The notes: generated by a model from the letters alone, not told the origin. A DNA stretch of 64,000 nt from Psychrobacter sp. 4Dc (GCF_002836715.1 NZ_PJAT01000147.1:26407-90406); one strand, 5' to 3'. Counted from the first letter of the stretch, positions 52,969 to 62,910 are shown. Numbers and translations: made by a program.

Positions 52969-54042
52969 TTACTCAATGGCTTTTAGTACTTGTAGTAATT
53001 GCTGGTGAATATCTTGCCACCACCAGACAAAACCAATGCTAATAAGTAGCATCGCAAGCCATGGTAATAGCTGCCAAATAACGGAAGGTTTTTTAAGTGC
53101 TTCGGGTTCAATACTATTATGAACAGCTTCATTACTTAACGGTGAATTGTTAGCAGTAACGCTTTCAGCATATATGTCTGCTGTATTCGTTTCATTGTTG
53201 GCAAACGCAGTATCTTGCTCGGTTGAGTTGGCATCAAGGTGAGGTGACTGGTCGATAGAGTTGGCGTCATAGCGGCCTTGATTATCATGTTGTTCACGAT
53301 ATTGGCCACTATACTGACTGTTATATGATGAGTTGTCGTGAGTACTGTATGAGTAGTTGGTTTGATAAGAATTGAATGTGCGCTGATGCTGAATCGCTGC
53401 GTTTTGTATAGCGACTGCTAGACGCTGACGGTAGCCAATGGCAAAAGCCAATGCAATTATTAGTCCTGTGATTGCGCCACCGATATGACCAGCATTATCA
53501 ATTCCCGGTACGGCAAACCCATAGACGAGGTTGATGCCCATAATAAATATCAGGCTTTTTAGATTGAGCACCATGCCATTGACCGATATTTTAAACAGTG
53601 CAGCAATTAATAATGCCGCGCCAATACCCATGATACCGCCAGACGCCCCAGCTGATAGCCCAGGCTGTCCCGTACCATCCAAAATACTTTGCCACGTCAC
53701 ATAGCTGTTGAGTAAGTTACCGCCAATTGCCGCCAATAAAAATAACGCCAAAAACTTGGCTGAGCCAAACATCGGCTCGGCAATCTGCCCAAAGAAATAC
53801 ATGGCAAACCCATTAAACAATAAATGCATCAAACCAATGTGCAAAAACGCACTGCTGACCAAGCGCCATGGGTCATCCATCATCGTTAAGGGTAAGGCGT
53901 TGGCACCCCATTTAACTAACGCTTCAGTTGACGGGTTATTGGCATCGACGCCCGTGACTAGCTGCATGACAAATAGCCCGATAAAGCTGGCTAATAGCAG
54001 GGTAGTGACGGGCGCTGTTTTTAATAATTGTTGAATGGTCAT
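52969..54042 (-). CDS. Rhomboid-family intramembrane serine protease with extended C-terminus
   Basis: The rhomboid core occupies residues 1-210. Catalytic Ser in GLSAGASGGIMGIGAAL; partner His in DNAGHIGGAITG; the helix-2 region HIGLMHLLFNGFAMYFFG has the conserved HxxxN. After the core comes ~110 residues rich in Asn, Gln, Ser, Tyr and Asp, then an additional C-terminal membrane helix (LPWLAMLLISIGFVWWW). A standard bacterial rhomboid lacks this extra segment. Substrates unknown. Confidence 0.88.
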   Translation of the reverse strand: MTIQQLLKTAPVTTLLLASFIGLFVMQLVTGVDANNPSTEALVKWGANALPLTMMDDPWRLVSSAFLHIGLMHLLFNGFAMYFFGQIAEPMFGSAKFLALFLLAAIGGNLLNSYVTWQSILDGTGQPGLSAGASGGIMGIGAALLIAALFKISVNGMVLNLKSLIFIMGINLVYGFAVPGIDNAGHIGGAITGLIIALAFAIGYRQRLAVAIQNAAIQHQRTFNSYQTNYSYSTHDNSSYNSQYSGQYREQHDNQGRYDANSIDQSPHLDANSTEQDTAFANNETNTADIYAESVTANNSPLSNEAVHNSIEPEALKKPSVIWQLLPWLAMLLISIGFVWWWQDIHQQLLQVLKAIE

Positions 54043-54148
54043 AAAGGCTAACTGTCATCAAAAAGTTATAGAGACAGTATAAAGGGTATGAGCAAATTAT
54101 GTTATGTGTAGCCGGTTTTAAACGTTGATTGTTCTACAATCAGCCGCT

Positions 54149-55336
54149 CTAAAAACGACCCACTTTGAGGTTTTCATACGTGCCTTTTACCAAGATATTA
54201 TCCGTGACAGTATTGATATCGGTATGACCACAGAATGCCATTGAGATATCACACTCTTTATAGATAATTTCGAGCGCGCGGCGTACGCCATCTTCACCAT
54301 AAGCGCCCAATCCATAGAGAAAAGCGCGACCAATCATCGTGCCTTTTGCACCTAGCGCAATCGCTTTTAGCACATCTTGACCAGAGCGAATGCCACTGTC
54401 TAACCATACCTCGATATCGCTATCCTCAGCATGGACAGCTTGTACGATGTCAGACAGCGCAGAAATAGAAGATAACGCGCCATCCAATTGACGACCGCCA
54501 TGGTTTGAGACGACTAAGGCATCCGCGCCACTGCGAGCTGCCATAATAGCATCTTCAGGCTCCATGATACCTTTTATGATAAGTTTACCGCCCCACATGT
54601 CTTTGATACGCGCCACATCGTCCCAGCTCAGACGCGGATCGAATTGCTCTGCCGTCCAAGCAGAGAGTGATGACAGATCCTCAACATTTTGTGCATGACC
54701 GACGATATTACCAAACGTGCGACGTTTGGTGCCCAGCATATTCATACACCATTGCGGCTTGGTCATGAGGTTTATGATATTGGTTAGTGTTGGCTTAGGC
54801 GGTGCGGATAGACCGTTTTTGATGTCTTTATGACGTTGTCCCAGCACCTGTAAGTCCGCAGTCAAAATCAACGCAGAACAGTTTGCTGCTTTGGCACGGC
54901 GAATCAAATTGGCCATAAAGTCCTGATCACGCATGACATAAAGCTGAAACCAAAACGGCGCACTGGTATTTTCAGCGACGTCTTCGATAGAGCAGATACT
55001 CATGGTCGATAGTGAAAAGGGCACGCCGAATTTTTCAGCGGCGCGTGCGGCATGTATCTCACCATCTGCCCACATCATGCCGGTAAAACCCGTTGGGGCG
55101 ATGGCTACAGGCATCTTGACTGGCTCACCGATCATACTCGTTGCCAGACTGCGGTTATCCATATCGACCAATACGCGCTGGCGCAGCTTGATACGGTCAA
55201 AGTCAGTCTCGTTATTACGATAGGTGGTCTCAGTCCACGAGCCTGAATCGACATAGTCATAGAACATACGCGGCACTTTACGCTCAGCAACGCGGCGCAG
55301 ATCTTCGATTTCGGTGATTTTAGTTAAGTCTTTCAT
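54149..55336 (-). CDS. lldD: L-lactate dehydrogenase (FMN, quinone-linked)
   Basis: An FMN-dependent alpha-hydroxy-acid dehydrogenase that oxidises L-lactate to pyruvate at the membrane. Features: YDYVDSGSWTETTYRNNETD, the FMN strand PVAIAPTGFTGMMWADGE, the substrate/active-site region VVSNHGGRQLDGALSS with its catalytic His and Arg, and WLDSGIRSGQDVLKAIALGA. The ATG at 55336 (MKDLTK) fits family starts better than the one at 55360. It lies downstream of lldP in the same direction, so they form a lactate uptake-oxidation operon. Confidence 0.93.
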   Translation of the reverse strand: MKDLTKITEIEDLRRVAERKVPRMFYDYVDSGSWTETTYRNNETDFDRIKLRQRVLVDMDNRSLATSMIGEPVKMPVAIAPTGFTGMMWADGEIHAARAAEKFGVPFSLSTMSICSIEDVAENTSAPFWFQLYVMRDQDFMANLIRRAKAANCSALILTADLQVLGQRHKDIKNGLSAPPKPTLTNIINLMTKPQWCMNMLGTKRRTFGNIVGHAQNVEDLSSLSAWTAEQFDPRLSWDDVARIKDMWGGKLIIKGIMEPEDAIMAARSGADALVVSNHGGRQLDGALSSISALSDIVQAVHAEDSDIEVWLDSGIRSGQDVLKAIALGAKGTMIGRAFLYGLGAYGEDGVRRALEIIYKECDISMAFCGHTDINTVTDNILVKGTYENLKVGRF

Positions 55337-55427
55337 AGGTTTATCTCTTATTGCTGTCATGTTTTAACTAGAAGGCAACCTTAACCTAACGCTACTAGAT
55401 CTAGTTTAATAGCGTCAGCTTGCCTGA

Positions 55428-57200
55428 TTATCGTCCATTCAGTTTTCTACGGGAAAATTTGCCACAAAAAGACATCAGTCCAAAGAATGTTATGGGCCAG
55501 AGAACGGCTAAAGCCCACCACCATATTTGACCGAAGATGATAGCCATACCGATCAAACCTGCTTGCACGACATAATAAATCATCGCTAGCAGTGTTTTGC
55601 GAATCACATAGCCTTCTTTATCCACCAAGCCGACTACTGCGCAAGCAGCTACCACATTATGCACCGAAATCATGTTACCAGCCGCACCACCCACAGCTTG
55701 CAAGGCTATTACTTGTGCTGCAAGGTCGCTATTGAGTCCGATCTGATTGGCTGTTGACCATTGAAAATATGAAAACATCATATTGCTAATAGTATTTGAA
55801 CCGGCGATGAAAGCACCCATTGCCCCAATCCATGGAGACACTAGCGGCCACGCATTTTGAAAAGCATCGGCAGCACTTTCAGCCAGTAATATTGGCATAG
55901 CCGGTAGCGCAGTAGCGACTTCAGCGGCTGAGCCTGAATTAATGAATACTTGTACCATAGGCACCGAGAATAGCAAAGCTGGTGCGGCAGCAACCATGGT
56001 CTTTGCCGAGTTACTCCAACTGCGCTTTACCGCTTGGCTATTCATTTTGAACAGTAAAATACATAATAAAGAAGTAATAATTAGAATGCTACCAGGAGAA
56101 TAGGCGAGCTGTATCTTACTAGAGATTGTTGTACCAAAAAGATTAGTAAGGCTAATGGTTGTTAAATCCCCTACCAGAAAAGCTTTGAGTGGTGCAATCA
56201 CTCGAGTTATGACCAATAAGGCAATCACAATGAAATAGGGCGAAAATGCACGAATTAAAGAGAACTTTGGGGTTGCTGAATCATCATATTTTACCTCGTC
56301 TAAAGTACCCAGCCAGTCTTTGTCCCATTTTGCGCGAGGGGCAAAATCAAAAGTATCTTTAGGCATCAAAAAACCACGCTTAGCAGCGGGAAGTACAATT
56401 AACAACCCAATGAAACCGCCAATGAGTGAAGGGAACTCAGGCCCTAGAAATTTAGCAACCAAAAAATAAGGAATAGTAAAGCAAAGACCTGCAAAAATGG
56501 CAAATGGCCATACTTTAAGCCCTTCTATGAAGGAGCGTTTTTCACCAAAGAACCTTGTCAAAAAAGCACTTAAAATTAAAGGTATCAAAAACCCAATAAG
56601 CGCATGTACAAGGCCTACGTTAGCTGTAATCTGTAATAAATAATTTTCGGCAGTAGTAGGGGCAATGGACTGTGCTAAATCTTGTTTATCAGTAATACCA
56701 GACCAAACGCCAAGTAGTAGAGGCGTACCAACTGCACCGAATGATACGGGTGTAGATTGAATGATAAGAATAACCATGACCGATGCCATCGCTGGAAAGC
56801 CTAAAGCCAACAACAGCGGAGCACCCACTGCAGATGGTGTTCCGAATCCTGATGAACCTTCTACTAAAGAGCAGAACAACCATGCCACAATGATCGCTTG
56901 GACGCGCCTATCAGGTGAAATATCCATAAAGCCCTTACGTATGGCGACAAGAGCGCCGCTTTCTTTCAGCGTATTCAGCAGTAAAATAGCTGCGAATACA
57001 ATGAATAAAATAGTAAGTGCCACAATAATCCCATTAACAGTAGCAGCCGCTACCTGAGCACCACTAGCGTGCCAAATGAAAAAGGCTAGCAGAGCTGTCA
57101 CCAAATAGGCAATACTCATAGATATCTTAGCTGGCAGGCGCATAACTATGAGTAGTATGAATACAACGAGAATTGGCGCTAAGGCTAAGAAAGTGTACAT
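55428..57200 (-). CDS. lldP: L-lactate permease
   Basis: A 590-residue LctP-family permease with 12-14 membrane helices. Family motifs include LLNTLKESGALVAIRKGFMD, IVAWLFCSLVEGSSGFGTPS, GSNTISNMMFSYFQWSTANQ and QAVGGAAGNMISVHNVVAAC. It is slightly longer than E. coli LldP (551). The ATG is preceded by AAGGA, which lies inside a perfectly duplicated 19-bp unit. It is the first gene of lldP-lldD; no lldR regulator is in the window. Confidence 0.93.
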   Translation of the reverse strand: MYTFLALAPILVVFILLIVMRLPAKISMSIAYLVTALLAFFIWHASGAQVAAATVNGIIVALTILFIVFAAILLLNTLKESGALVAIRKGFMDISPDRRVQAIIVAWLFCSLVEGSSGFGTPSAVGAPLLLALGFPAMASVMVILIIQSTPVSFGAVGTPLLLGVWSGITDKQDLAQSIAPTTAENYLLQITANVGLVHALIGFLIPLILSAFLTRFFGEKRSFIEGLKVWPFAIFAGLCFTIPYFLVAKFLGPEFPSLIGGFIGLLIVLPAAKRGFLMPKDTFDFAPRAKWDKDWLGTLDEVKYDDSATPKFSLIRAFSPYFIVIALLVITRVIAPLKAFLVGDLTTISLTNLFGTTISSKIQLAYSPGSILIITSLLCILLFKMNSQAVKRSWSNSAKTMVAAAPALLFSVPMVQVFINSGSAAEVATALPAMPILLAESAADAFQNAWPLVSPWIGAMGAFIAGSNTISNMMFSYFQWSTANQIGLNSDLAAQVIALQAVGGAAGNMISVHNVVAACAVVGLVDKEGYVIRKTLLAMIYYVVQAGLIGMAIIFGQIWWWALAVLWPITFFGLMSFCGKFSRRKLNGR

Positions 57201-57201
57201 A

Positions 57202-57239
57202 ATTAACAGTCCTTATTGTTATTAACAGTCCTTATTGTT
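57202..57239. repeat. Perfect 19-bp tandem duplication carrying the lldP Shine-Dalgarno
   Basis: ATTAACAGTCCTTATTGTT occurs at 57202-57220 and again at 57221-57239. On the minus strand each unit contains AAGGACTGTTAAT; the inner one ends next to the lldP ATG. Confidence 0.9.
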
Positions 57240-57290
57240 GTGTATACCAGCTTATTTTTTACTGGTTTTAAAGTCATACTAAGTTATTAC

Positions 57291-57427
57291 TATAGTCGAT
57301 ACACTCTAAAAATGTCATAGCGCTACTGGGATGAATTTTGCGCAGCCTCTGGGAACGCAGCACGCAAGTAAAATTTATACCAGTAGCGCGTTTAAATCCA
57401 TAACAGTTTTACATTCAGCTAACTATA
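57291..57427. repeat. 137-bp imperfect palindromic element (MITE-like)
   Basis: Ends are TATAGT (57291) and ACTATA (57422-57427). The arms pair over most of their length, best around AGCGCTACTGG / CCAGTAGCGC and AATTTT / AAAATT, around a central loop GCCTCTGGGAACGCAGCA. It shares the TATAGT terminal motif with the 107-bp family but not the interior. Confidence 0.65.
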
Positions 57428-57435
57428 TTTATTAA

Positions 57436-57452
57436 GGCGTGTTAAACACGCC
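57436..57452. repeat. 17-base perfect palindrome resembling a MITE end
   Basis: GGCGTGTTAAACACGCC, with 8-base arms around a single A. On the minus strand it extends to TAGGGCGTGTT, matching the first bases of the MITE end at 35204; it may be a relic of that family. Confidence 0.55.
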
Positions 57453-57688
57453 CTAATAGTTGCTCTTAGGTGCTTTCGCTGAGAATTGTATGTATATGAT
57501 TTAACAGAGTGCAAGGTTAGAGAGTTGAGATTATTGATCAGTAAATCATTAGCATTAGTATAATCAATTTACCAAACAGAATATAAAAGTAGTCTAGCAA
57601 ATATTGAAATACCATACTAGCTAAAATTAGCGGTAGATATTCTAATATAAGAAATTTAAAAGCTCTATAACATCAAAACAAAGTGCCG

Positions 57689-58003
57689 TTAGTTGTGAGC
57701 TAACAGTTGCTGTAAATCCATGACTGAAAATGGATAGTCTAATCGTTTGGATGGCGTCAAAATCACAGGAATAGCTGTGGAAAATTCCATCATCAGCGCC
57801 TCATCAAAGTCTGCAATATCGACATTTTGGTAGCTAATCGGTTGTACCGCCTGAAACTGAATAATTATTTGCTCGGCGATGTCACATAAATGACAGCCCG
57901 AGGTGCCCAGTAGCCACCATTGATTATTATTTTCAGCGCTGTCGAGGTTTGGATTTGCTGCAATAACACGCGCTCGTAATACTTCTATATTATCATCATG
58001 CAT
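57689..58003 (-). CDS. Glutaredoxin-like protein (DUF836 type)
   Basis: A 104-residue thioredoxin-fold protein. The redox motif is LLGTSGCHLCDIAEQII (CxxC), and the cis-proline strand appears as FSTAIPVILTPSKRLD. The family is often annotated glutaredoxin family protein and the partner is unknown. About 25 extra residues precede the fold. It stands alone between an intergenic element and mtgA. Confidence 0.82.
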   Translation of the reverse strand: MHDDNIEVLRARVIAANPNLDSAENNNQWWLLGTSGCHLCDIAEQIIIQFQAVQPISYQNVDIADFDEALMMEFSTAIPVILTPSKRLDYPFSVMDLQQLLAHN

Positions 58004-58299
58004 GGGTAGTCTCTTATCTTCATACTGATTGCAAAGCGCTGATGCTCAGCACGCGCTTATTTAAAATGTAAAATACTTTAACGGTCATTACATCATAAAG
58101 AAGTGGGGTAAATAATGACAGCGATTGTGAGATTAGGTAAGATGACCTGCTATTGATCGTTATTAATGACTAATGCTCAATAGTTAATAATTGGCTATAA
58201 ATAGCCCGTTTACAATCATTGATTCTTGGTTATGTCTCATAGTCATTGATAGAGTATCTATCTTATCTTATTACTTTTTTAACCACTCGGATACCGCGC

Positions 58300-58989
58300 A
58301 TGGCAAGTTTTGGCACATTTATCAAACGTCTGTTATTGGCAATTATGCTATTGGTTGTCGCATTCCATATATTGGTTGTTGGGCTACTATTAATTTGGAA
58401 AACACAGCCAATTAACAACAGTATGTTTATGTTGACGCATCGCCTAACGGGCGGCACAGTCACTCAGACATGGGCTGAATATGATGCGATTGCCAAATCT
58501 GCCAAGCAAGCAGCGATTGTAAGTGAAGACTCGACGTTTAGTCAGCACAGTGGTTTTGATTTTAAAGGTATCAAAGCGGCGCAAAAGAAAAATGAAGAGA
58601 CAGGCAAAATGTCTGCTGGTGGCTCAACGATTACTCAGCAATTGGCAAAGAACTTGTTCCTAACTTCGCATCGTTCTTATGTGCGTAAAGCTGAAGAGGC
58701 TGTCATTACTGTGATGATTGAGACCTTGTGGGACAAGCAGCGTATCTTGACCGCTTATCTTAATGTGGCAGAATTTGGTAATGGTATCTATGGTATTGAT
58801 GCCGCCGCGCATCATTATTTTGATAAGTCTGCGGCCAATCTAAACCGAGATGAGTCAGCGCTTCTGATTGCGATGCTTACCAATCCAAAGTACTACGAAG
58901 ACAATCAAGGCGATAAGCGTTTACGTAACAAGCAACGTATTATCAAAAAACGCATGAAAAATGCTGTATTACCGCAAGCAGCTTCGTAA
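58300..58989 (+). CDS. mtgA: Monofunctional peptidoglycan transglycosylase
   Basis: A GT51 glycosyltransferase polymerising lipid II into glycan strands at the periplasmic membrane face. One N-terminal membrane helix (about residues 10-32). Catalytic motif 1 is SEDSTFSQHSGFDFKGI with the catalytic Glu. Then GGSTITQQLAKNLFL and ILTAYLNVAEFGNGIYGIDA. No transpeptidase domain. The ATG at 58300 (MASFGTF) fits family N-termini; an in-frame TTG 54 bases upstream lacks a ribosome site. Confidence 0.92.
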   Translation: MASFGTFIKRLLLAIMLLVVAFHILVVGLLLIWKTQPINNSMFMLTHRLTGGTVTQTWAEYDAIAKSAKQAAIVSEDSTFSQHSGFDFKGIKAAQKKNEETGKMSAGGSTITQQLAKNLFLTSHRSYVRKAEEAVITVMIETLWDKQRILTAYLNVAEFGNGIYGIDAAAHHYFDKSAANLNRDESALLIAMLTNPKYYEDNQGDKRLRNKQRIIKKRMKNAVLPQAAS

Positions 58990-59114
58990 ATATAAAGCAT
59001 TAGGGTTGGGCTAGATTATAGGATCGGCTATTTCGAATAAAACTAGGACAGACCCTAGAAAAGACAGAACGATAAAAGATGATGGCGTATCGATAACGCA
59101 AAAGGAGTAGTGAC

Positions 59115-61370
59115 GTGGTAGAGATAACTAGTAATCAGGGCAGTGGTGATGTTAACGATATGATTGACGTTAATAATGTTGAAGATGGTGCTAACGACAA
59201 TATTGATAAAGCGATTAGTATAGATAGTAGTGTAGATAATATCCAAAATAATTTAGCAGAAATCGAATGGCAACGCTCAGAAGATGGCAGCTATTCACCG
59301 AGCAGTTATATCAATCGTGATTTGTCTTTACTACAGTTTCATCTGCGAGTATTAGCGCAGGCATCTAGTTCACGTCACCCATTGCTTGAACGCTTATTTT
59401 TCTTGATTATTTTTTCATCCAATCTTGATGAGTTTTTTGAGATTCGTGTCGCTGGTATCATGCAAAAGCTCAACATCGGTGATGTATCTACCAGTGCTCA
59501 TGGCATGCGTCCTAGCGAAGTGTTAAACGAGATATCTATTATCACTCATGCTGCAATCAGCGAACAGTACCGTATTCTCAATGAGGATATCCTGCCAGCA
59601 CTTGCGCTCGAAGATATCCGCTACCTAAAACGTGATGAGCTCAATGCCGAGCAGTCTGCATGGATGAAGCGCTATTTTACGGAGCAAGTCGTACCCGTAT
59701 TGACGCCGATTAGTATTGATCCGGCACATCCATTTCCGCGTCTGGTAAATAAAAGCTTAAACTTTATCGCTACATTAGAAGGCAAAGACGCCTTTGGACG
59801 TGATATCAACTTGGCGATTGTGCCTGCGCCGCGCAGTCTACCGCGTGTGATTCGTCTGCCAGATGAGCTAACTGGTGGTAAAGAGCATCATGTGATGCTA
59901 TCCGCTATTATTCATGAGCATATCGGTGAGCTATTCCCTGGGATGAGTGTGACAGGCTGTCATCAATTTAGGCTGACACGTAATGCCGATTTAGACTTGG
60001 CTGATGATGTCGAAGACATTGCCAAAGCACTAGAAGGCGAGCTCGAAAACCGTCGCTTCGGTGATAAGGTGCGCCTTGAGGTCACAACCGATTGCCCAAC
60101 ACATATCAGTGAGTATCTGCTTAATGAGTTTGAGCTGCATGACAATCAGCTATACCGTGTCAATGGCCCAGTCAATCTAACGCGTTTGCTATTTGACTTT
60201 AATATTCCTGCGCTACGCTACCAGCCATTTACTCATGTCGTGCCAAAGGCATTCCGCCGAGAAATGGATAAGTCAGATAAATCGACCAGTATGTTTGCTG
60301 CCATGCGTAAGAGCGATGTGTTGGTTCATCATCCTTTTCATGCCTTTTCTCCGATTATCAATTTACTTTGGCAAGCGGCCAGCGATCCTAAAGTATTGGC
60401 AATTAAACAGACTTTATATCGCTCAGGCACCAATTCAGAAATTGTCAAAGCACTTGCCGCCGCCGCTCGTAATGGCAAAGAAGTCACGGCTGTTATTGAG
60501 CTGCGTGCGCGTTTTGATGAAGCGTCTAATATCGCAGTTGCTAACTATCTACAAGAAGCAGGCGCGGTCGTGGTCTACGGTATCGTCGGTTACAAGACCC
60601 ATGCCAAGCTCATGCTAATCGTACGCCGCGAGGACGATCGAATCCGTCGTTATGTTCATCTAGGCACTGGTAACTATCACGCGGCCAACGCCAAGGTTTA
60701 TACGGACTATGGTCTGTTTAGCGCTGACCCTGATATCTCAGAAGACGTTCACAAAATATTCCAAGAGCTAACCGGCATGGGCAAGCCTGCCAACCTCAAA
60801 AAACTGCTACATGCACCGTTTACTTTGCATGAAAAGTTGATGAGCTTTATCGATGATGAAATCGCTCATGCCAAAGCGGGCAAACGTACTCATATTATTA
60901 TCAAAGCCAATGCACTCACTGAGCGACGTCTCATTGATAAGTTATATGATGCCTCGCAGGCAGGCGTTAAGATTGAGCTTATTTTGCGTTCAATGTGTTG
61001 TCTACGTCCGCAAGTAAAAGGACTCTCTGAAAACATCACTGTGCGTTCTGTTATCGGTCGGTTTTTGGAGCATACACGCGTTTATTATTTTTATAATAAT
61101 GGCGACGAGCGCTTATACTGCGGTAGTGCAGACTGGATGGATCGTAACCTATTCCATCGCGTAGAAGTGGCGTTCCCGATTGAGAACAAGAAACTATTTA
61201 AGCAGATTTATCAAGATGGCTTGATTAACTACTTACAGGATAATACGCAAGCGTGGACACTTGATGGCACTGGCGTTTGGCAGCAGCTACAGCCAGCAGC
61301 AGGTGAGGAGCCACATGTCGCACAAGAGCATTTATTAAAAACGATCAATCGTGTCGAGGAATCTAGCTAA
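59115..61370 (+). CDS. ppk: Polyphosphate kinase 1
   Basis: It synthesises long-chain polyphosphate from ATP, reversibly. N-domain from [17 protein letters not shown]; catalytic histidine in [15 protein letters not shown] and second conserved His in [39 protein letters not shown] near the end. It has a GTG start preceded by AAAGGAG. About 60 N-terminal residues before the core are Asp/Asn/Ile-rich and unlike standard PPK1, which runs about 690 residues. It has its own terminator. Confidence 0.95.
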   Translation: MVEITSNQGSGDVNDMIDVNNVEDGANDNIDKAISIDSSVDNIQNNLAEIEWQRSEDGSYSPSSYINRDLSLLQFHLRVLAQASSSRHPLLERLFFLIIFSSNLDEFFEIRVAGIMQKLNIGDVSTSAHGMRPSEVLNEISIITHAAISEQYRILNEDILPALALEDIRYLKRDELNAEQSAWMKRYFTEQVVPVLTPISIDPAHPFPRLVNKSLNFIATLEGKDAFGRDINLAIVPAPRSLPRVIRLPDELTGGKEHHVMLSAIIHEHIGELFPGMSVTGCHQFRLTRNADLDLADDVEDIAKALEGELENRRFGDKVRLEVTTDCPTHISEYLLNEFELHDNQLYRVNGPVNLTRLLFDFNIPALRYQPFTHVVPKAFRREMDKSDKSTSMFAAMRKSDVLVHHPFHAFSPIINLLWQAASDPKVLAIKQTLYRSGTNSEIVKALAAAARNGKEVTAVIELRARFDEASNIAVANYLQEAGAVVVYGIVGYKTHAKLMLIVRREDDRIRRYVHLGTGNYHAANAKVYTDYGLFSADPDISEDVHKIFQELTGMGKPANLKKLLHAPFTLHEKLMSFIDDEIAHAKAGKRTHIIIKANALTERRLIDKLYDASQAGVKIELILRSMCCLRPQVKGLSENITVRSVIGRFLEHTRVYYFYNNGDERLYCGSADWMDRNLFHRVEVAFPIENKKLFKQIYQDGLINYLQDNTQAWTLDGTGVWQQLQPAAGEEPHVAQEHLLKTINRVEESS

Positions 61371-61685
61371 TTCGTAAAAGTACCTTCAGCTAATAATCAA
61401 CTATTTAATTATCTATCTAACCAAGCACTGGTAAATACTGGTGCTTGGTTTTTTGTGCTCACCAATTGTAAAAGTTACAAACTGACTTGCAACCTCACAA
61501 TTATTCACATATTGATACGGCAGTACACTGGTGCATTACCCAAGGTCATACCTATAATTAATATCAATTCTGACGCTACTTGATAAGTATTGGTTACTCA
61601 TTTGGGCGTTGGTACAGTCTCAAAACGTATATCTATTTAATGTTTCAAAACAATTTAATAAAATCATAATAATAGGAAATAAGCT
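61371..61685. other. 315-bp intergenic region after ppk
   Basis: It holds the ppk terminator at 61419-61454 and, beyond it, the promoter region for the acidic small-protein run. No gene is seen. Confidence 0.5.
61419..61454 (+). terminator. Intrinsic terminator of ppk
   Basis: AACCAAGCAC (61419-61428) pairs with GTGCTTGGTT (61441-61450), with a loop that can pair further, then TTTT. Confidence 0.88.
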
Positions 61686-61856
61686 ATGAGTACTACTAAC
61701 GATGACAATTCAGATATAAAACAAGCTGTAGAACAGGTAAATGGTCAGGAAGTTGAGAAGAACTTAGCAGAGAATAAAAAAGTCGACGCTCCTGAATCAT
61801 TAAGCGAAGAAGAGCAAACGCCTTTTATCGATGATGATCTACGTACTGATAAGTAA
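61686..61856 (+). CDS. Small acidic disordered protein 1 (56 residues)
   Basis: Not recognised. It begins MSTTNDDNSDIKQAVEQVN, is rich in Glu, Asp, Lys and Asn, and ends FIDDDLRTDK. It has no Cys, no Trp and no hydrophobic core, so it is probably disordered. A good AGGAAA site lies about 6 bases before the ATG. First of four similar small genes in one direction. Confidence 0.65.
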   Translation: MSTTNDDNSDIKQAVEQVNGQEVEKNLAENKKVDAPESLSEEEQTPFIDDDLRTDK

Positions 61857-61919
61857 TCTATAACATCGAACATCGACCCAATAATTAATAATAACCAATA
61901 ATAAAGCGAGGGACGCGCC

Positions 61920-62186
61920 ATGACTATGCAAGAACCTATAGCAACAGAAACAACGGAAACAGAAGAAAAAATAATCGTGGATGACCCTGCTAGTAATCAA
62001 TTAGAAAACCCTAAAGATAGCTATGCAGGGCGCAAGCACAAGCCTGAAATCGATGGCCCTGAGCAAGACTCGCAAGAGACTGACGAAGTTTATGCTGATC
62101 CACGTAAAGAAGAAAATCTTCCAGCTGGTGGCAAGAATGCAGCAGAACTAAGTGCCTACGACTTGAGCCAAAAAAGTAATGAGTAA
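61920..62186 (+). CDS. Small acidic disordered protein 2 (88 residues)
   Basis: Not recognised. It is Glu/Asp/Thr/Pro-rich with no predicted membrane segment and an overall disordered look. Conserved-looking parts are PKDSYAGRKHKPEIDGPEQD and LPAGGKNAAELSAYDLS, the latter reminiscent of DNA-binding-free stress-associated small proteins. GAGGG lies eight bases before the ATG. Confidence 0.68.
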   Translation: MTMQEPIATETTETEEKIIVDDPASNQLENPKDSYAGRKHKPEIDGPEQDSQETDEVYADPRKEENLPAGGKNAAELSAYDLSQKSNE

Positions 62187-62252
62187 AGGACTATAGATAA
62201 CAGCGTGCTAACCAAATCGATAAAATTATAAATATAGAAAGAGGATATGATA

Positions 62253-62579
62253 ATGCAAGCCAAAGACTCAGCAATAGACAAGACAAAGGTACTAGGATCT
62301 GATGATCATAGTGCAATTGAGAGAAATACCACTGAGAACAAAGGGACTGATACTTTTGATGAGTCTGTGGTCGACTCAGAACATGTAAATGATAATGACA
62401 ATCCAGCGCGCCAACCAGATCGTCGTGATCAAGAAGGTAGTACCGCATTTGATGACAATATCAATGAAGATACTGTCGGTAGTGCAGCCCCCAAGAGTGA
62501 GGGTATTAATGATTTAAATCGTTATGCCAACATTGATAACGCACAAACTCGCATCTTAAATCCTGATGAAAAAGATTAA
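62253..62579 (+). CDS. Small acidic disordered protein 3 (108 residues)
   Basis: Not recognised. Asp/Asn/Glu-rich with no hydrophobic stretch. It includes DNDNPARQPDRRDQEGSTAF and the C-terminal NRYANIDNAQTRILNPDEKD. The ATG at 62253 is preferred over 62247 because AGAGG lies eight bases upstream of it. Confidence 0.66.
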   Translation: MQAKDSAIDKTKVLGSDDHSAIERNTTENKGTDTFDESVVDSEHVNDNDNPARQPDRRDQEGSTAFDDNINEDTVGSAAPKSEGINDLNRYANIDNAQTRILNPDEKD

Positions 62580-62649
62580 ACAGGGGCAAATCTCAAAAAA
62601 TATAGTGTTTCTTGGGTTAGATAAGTAATTATCATAGTAGGGAGTACCA

Positions 62650-62850
62650 ATGAATAACTCGGATAATGAAAGCGTCAATAGTGATCATAATTTAGAAGAT
62701 GCAGATGACAATAATGGTATTGTCCCTGATGATGCATTACAAAAAGTAAATCCAGCTGCAGCAGAAAAGGCTACGGAAGATCATGATCCACATAATGTCG
62801 CTAAAAGTAATAAACAGTATGACAGTCCATTGATGGAAGATAAAAAGTAA
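62650..62850 (+). CDS. Small acidic disordered protein 4 (66 residues)
   Basis: Not recognised. Asn/Asp/Ser-rich N-terminus (MNNSDNESVNSDHNLEDADD), then GIVPDDALQKVNPAAAEKAT, ending in LMEDKK. AGGGAG lies 6-7 bases before the ATG. Last of the run; followed by a strong bidirectional terminator. Confidence 0.66.
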   Translation: MNNSDNESVNSDHNLEDADDNNGIVPDDALQKVNPAAAEKATEDHDPHNVAKSNKQYDSPLMEDKK

Positions 62851-62910
62851 AAACTCACTACATCAATAGCTATTAGTATTTGTACATAAATAGGCATCTG
62901 TACATAGATA

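Larger units (their letters stand above)
57201..57688. other. 488-bp intergenic region, lldP leader and palindromic element
   Basis: It holds the 19-bp duplication, the palindromic element 57291-57427 and the 17-base palindrome at 57436-57452. The remainder is AT-rich without a gene. Ordinary promoter elements for lldP were not identified with confidence. Confidence 0.5.

Noticed and set aside
62191..62448. Minus-strand open frame of 85 residues over the acidic small genes
   Set aside because: Antisense shadow with a Leu/His/Tyr-rich composition produced by complementing Asp/Asn codons.
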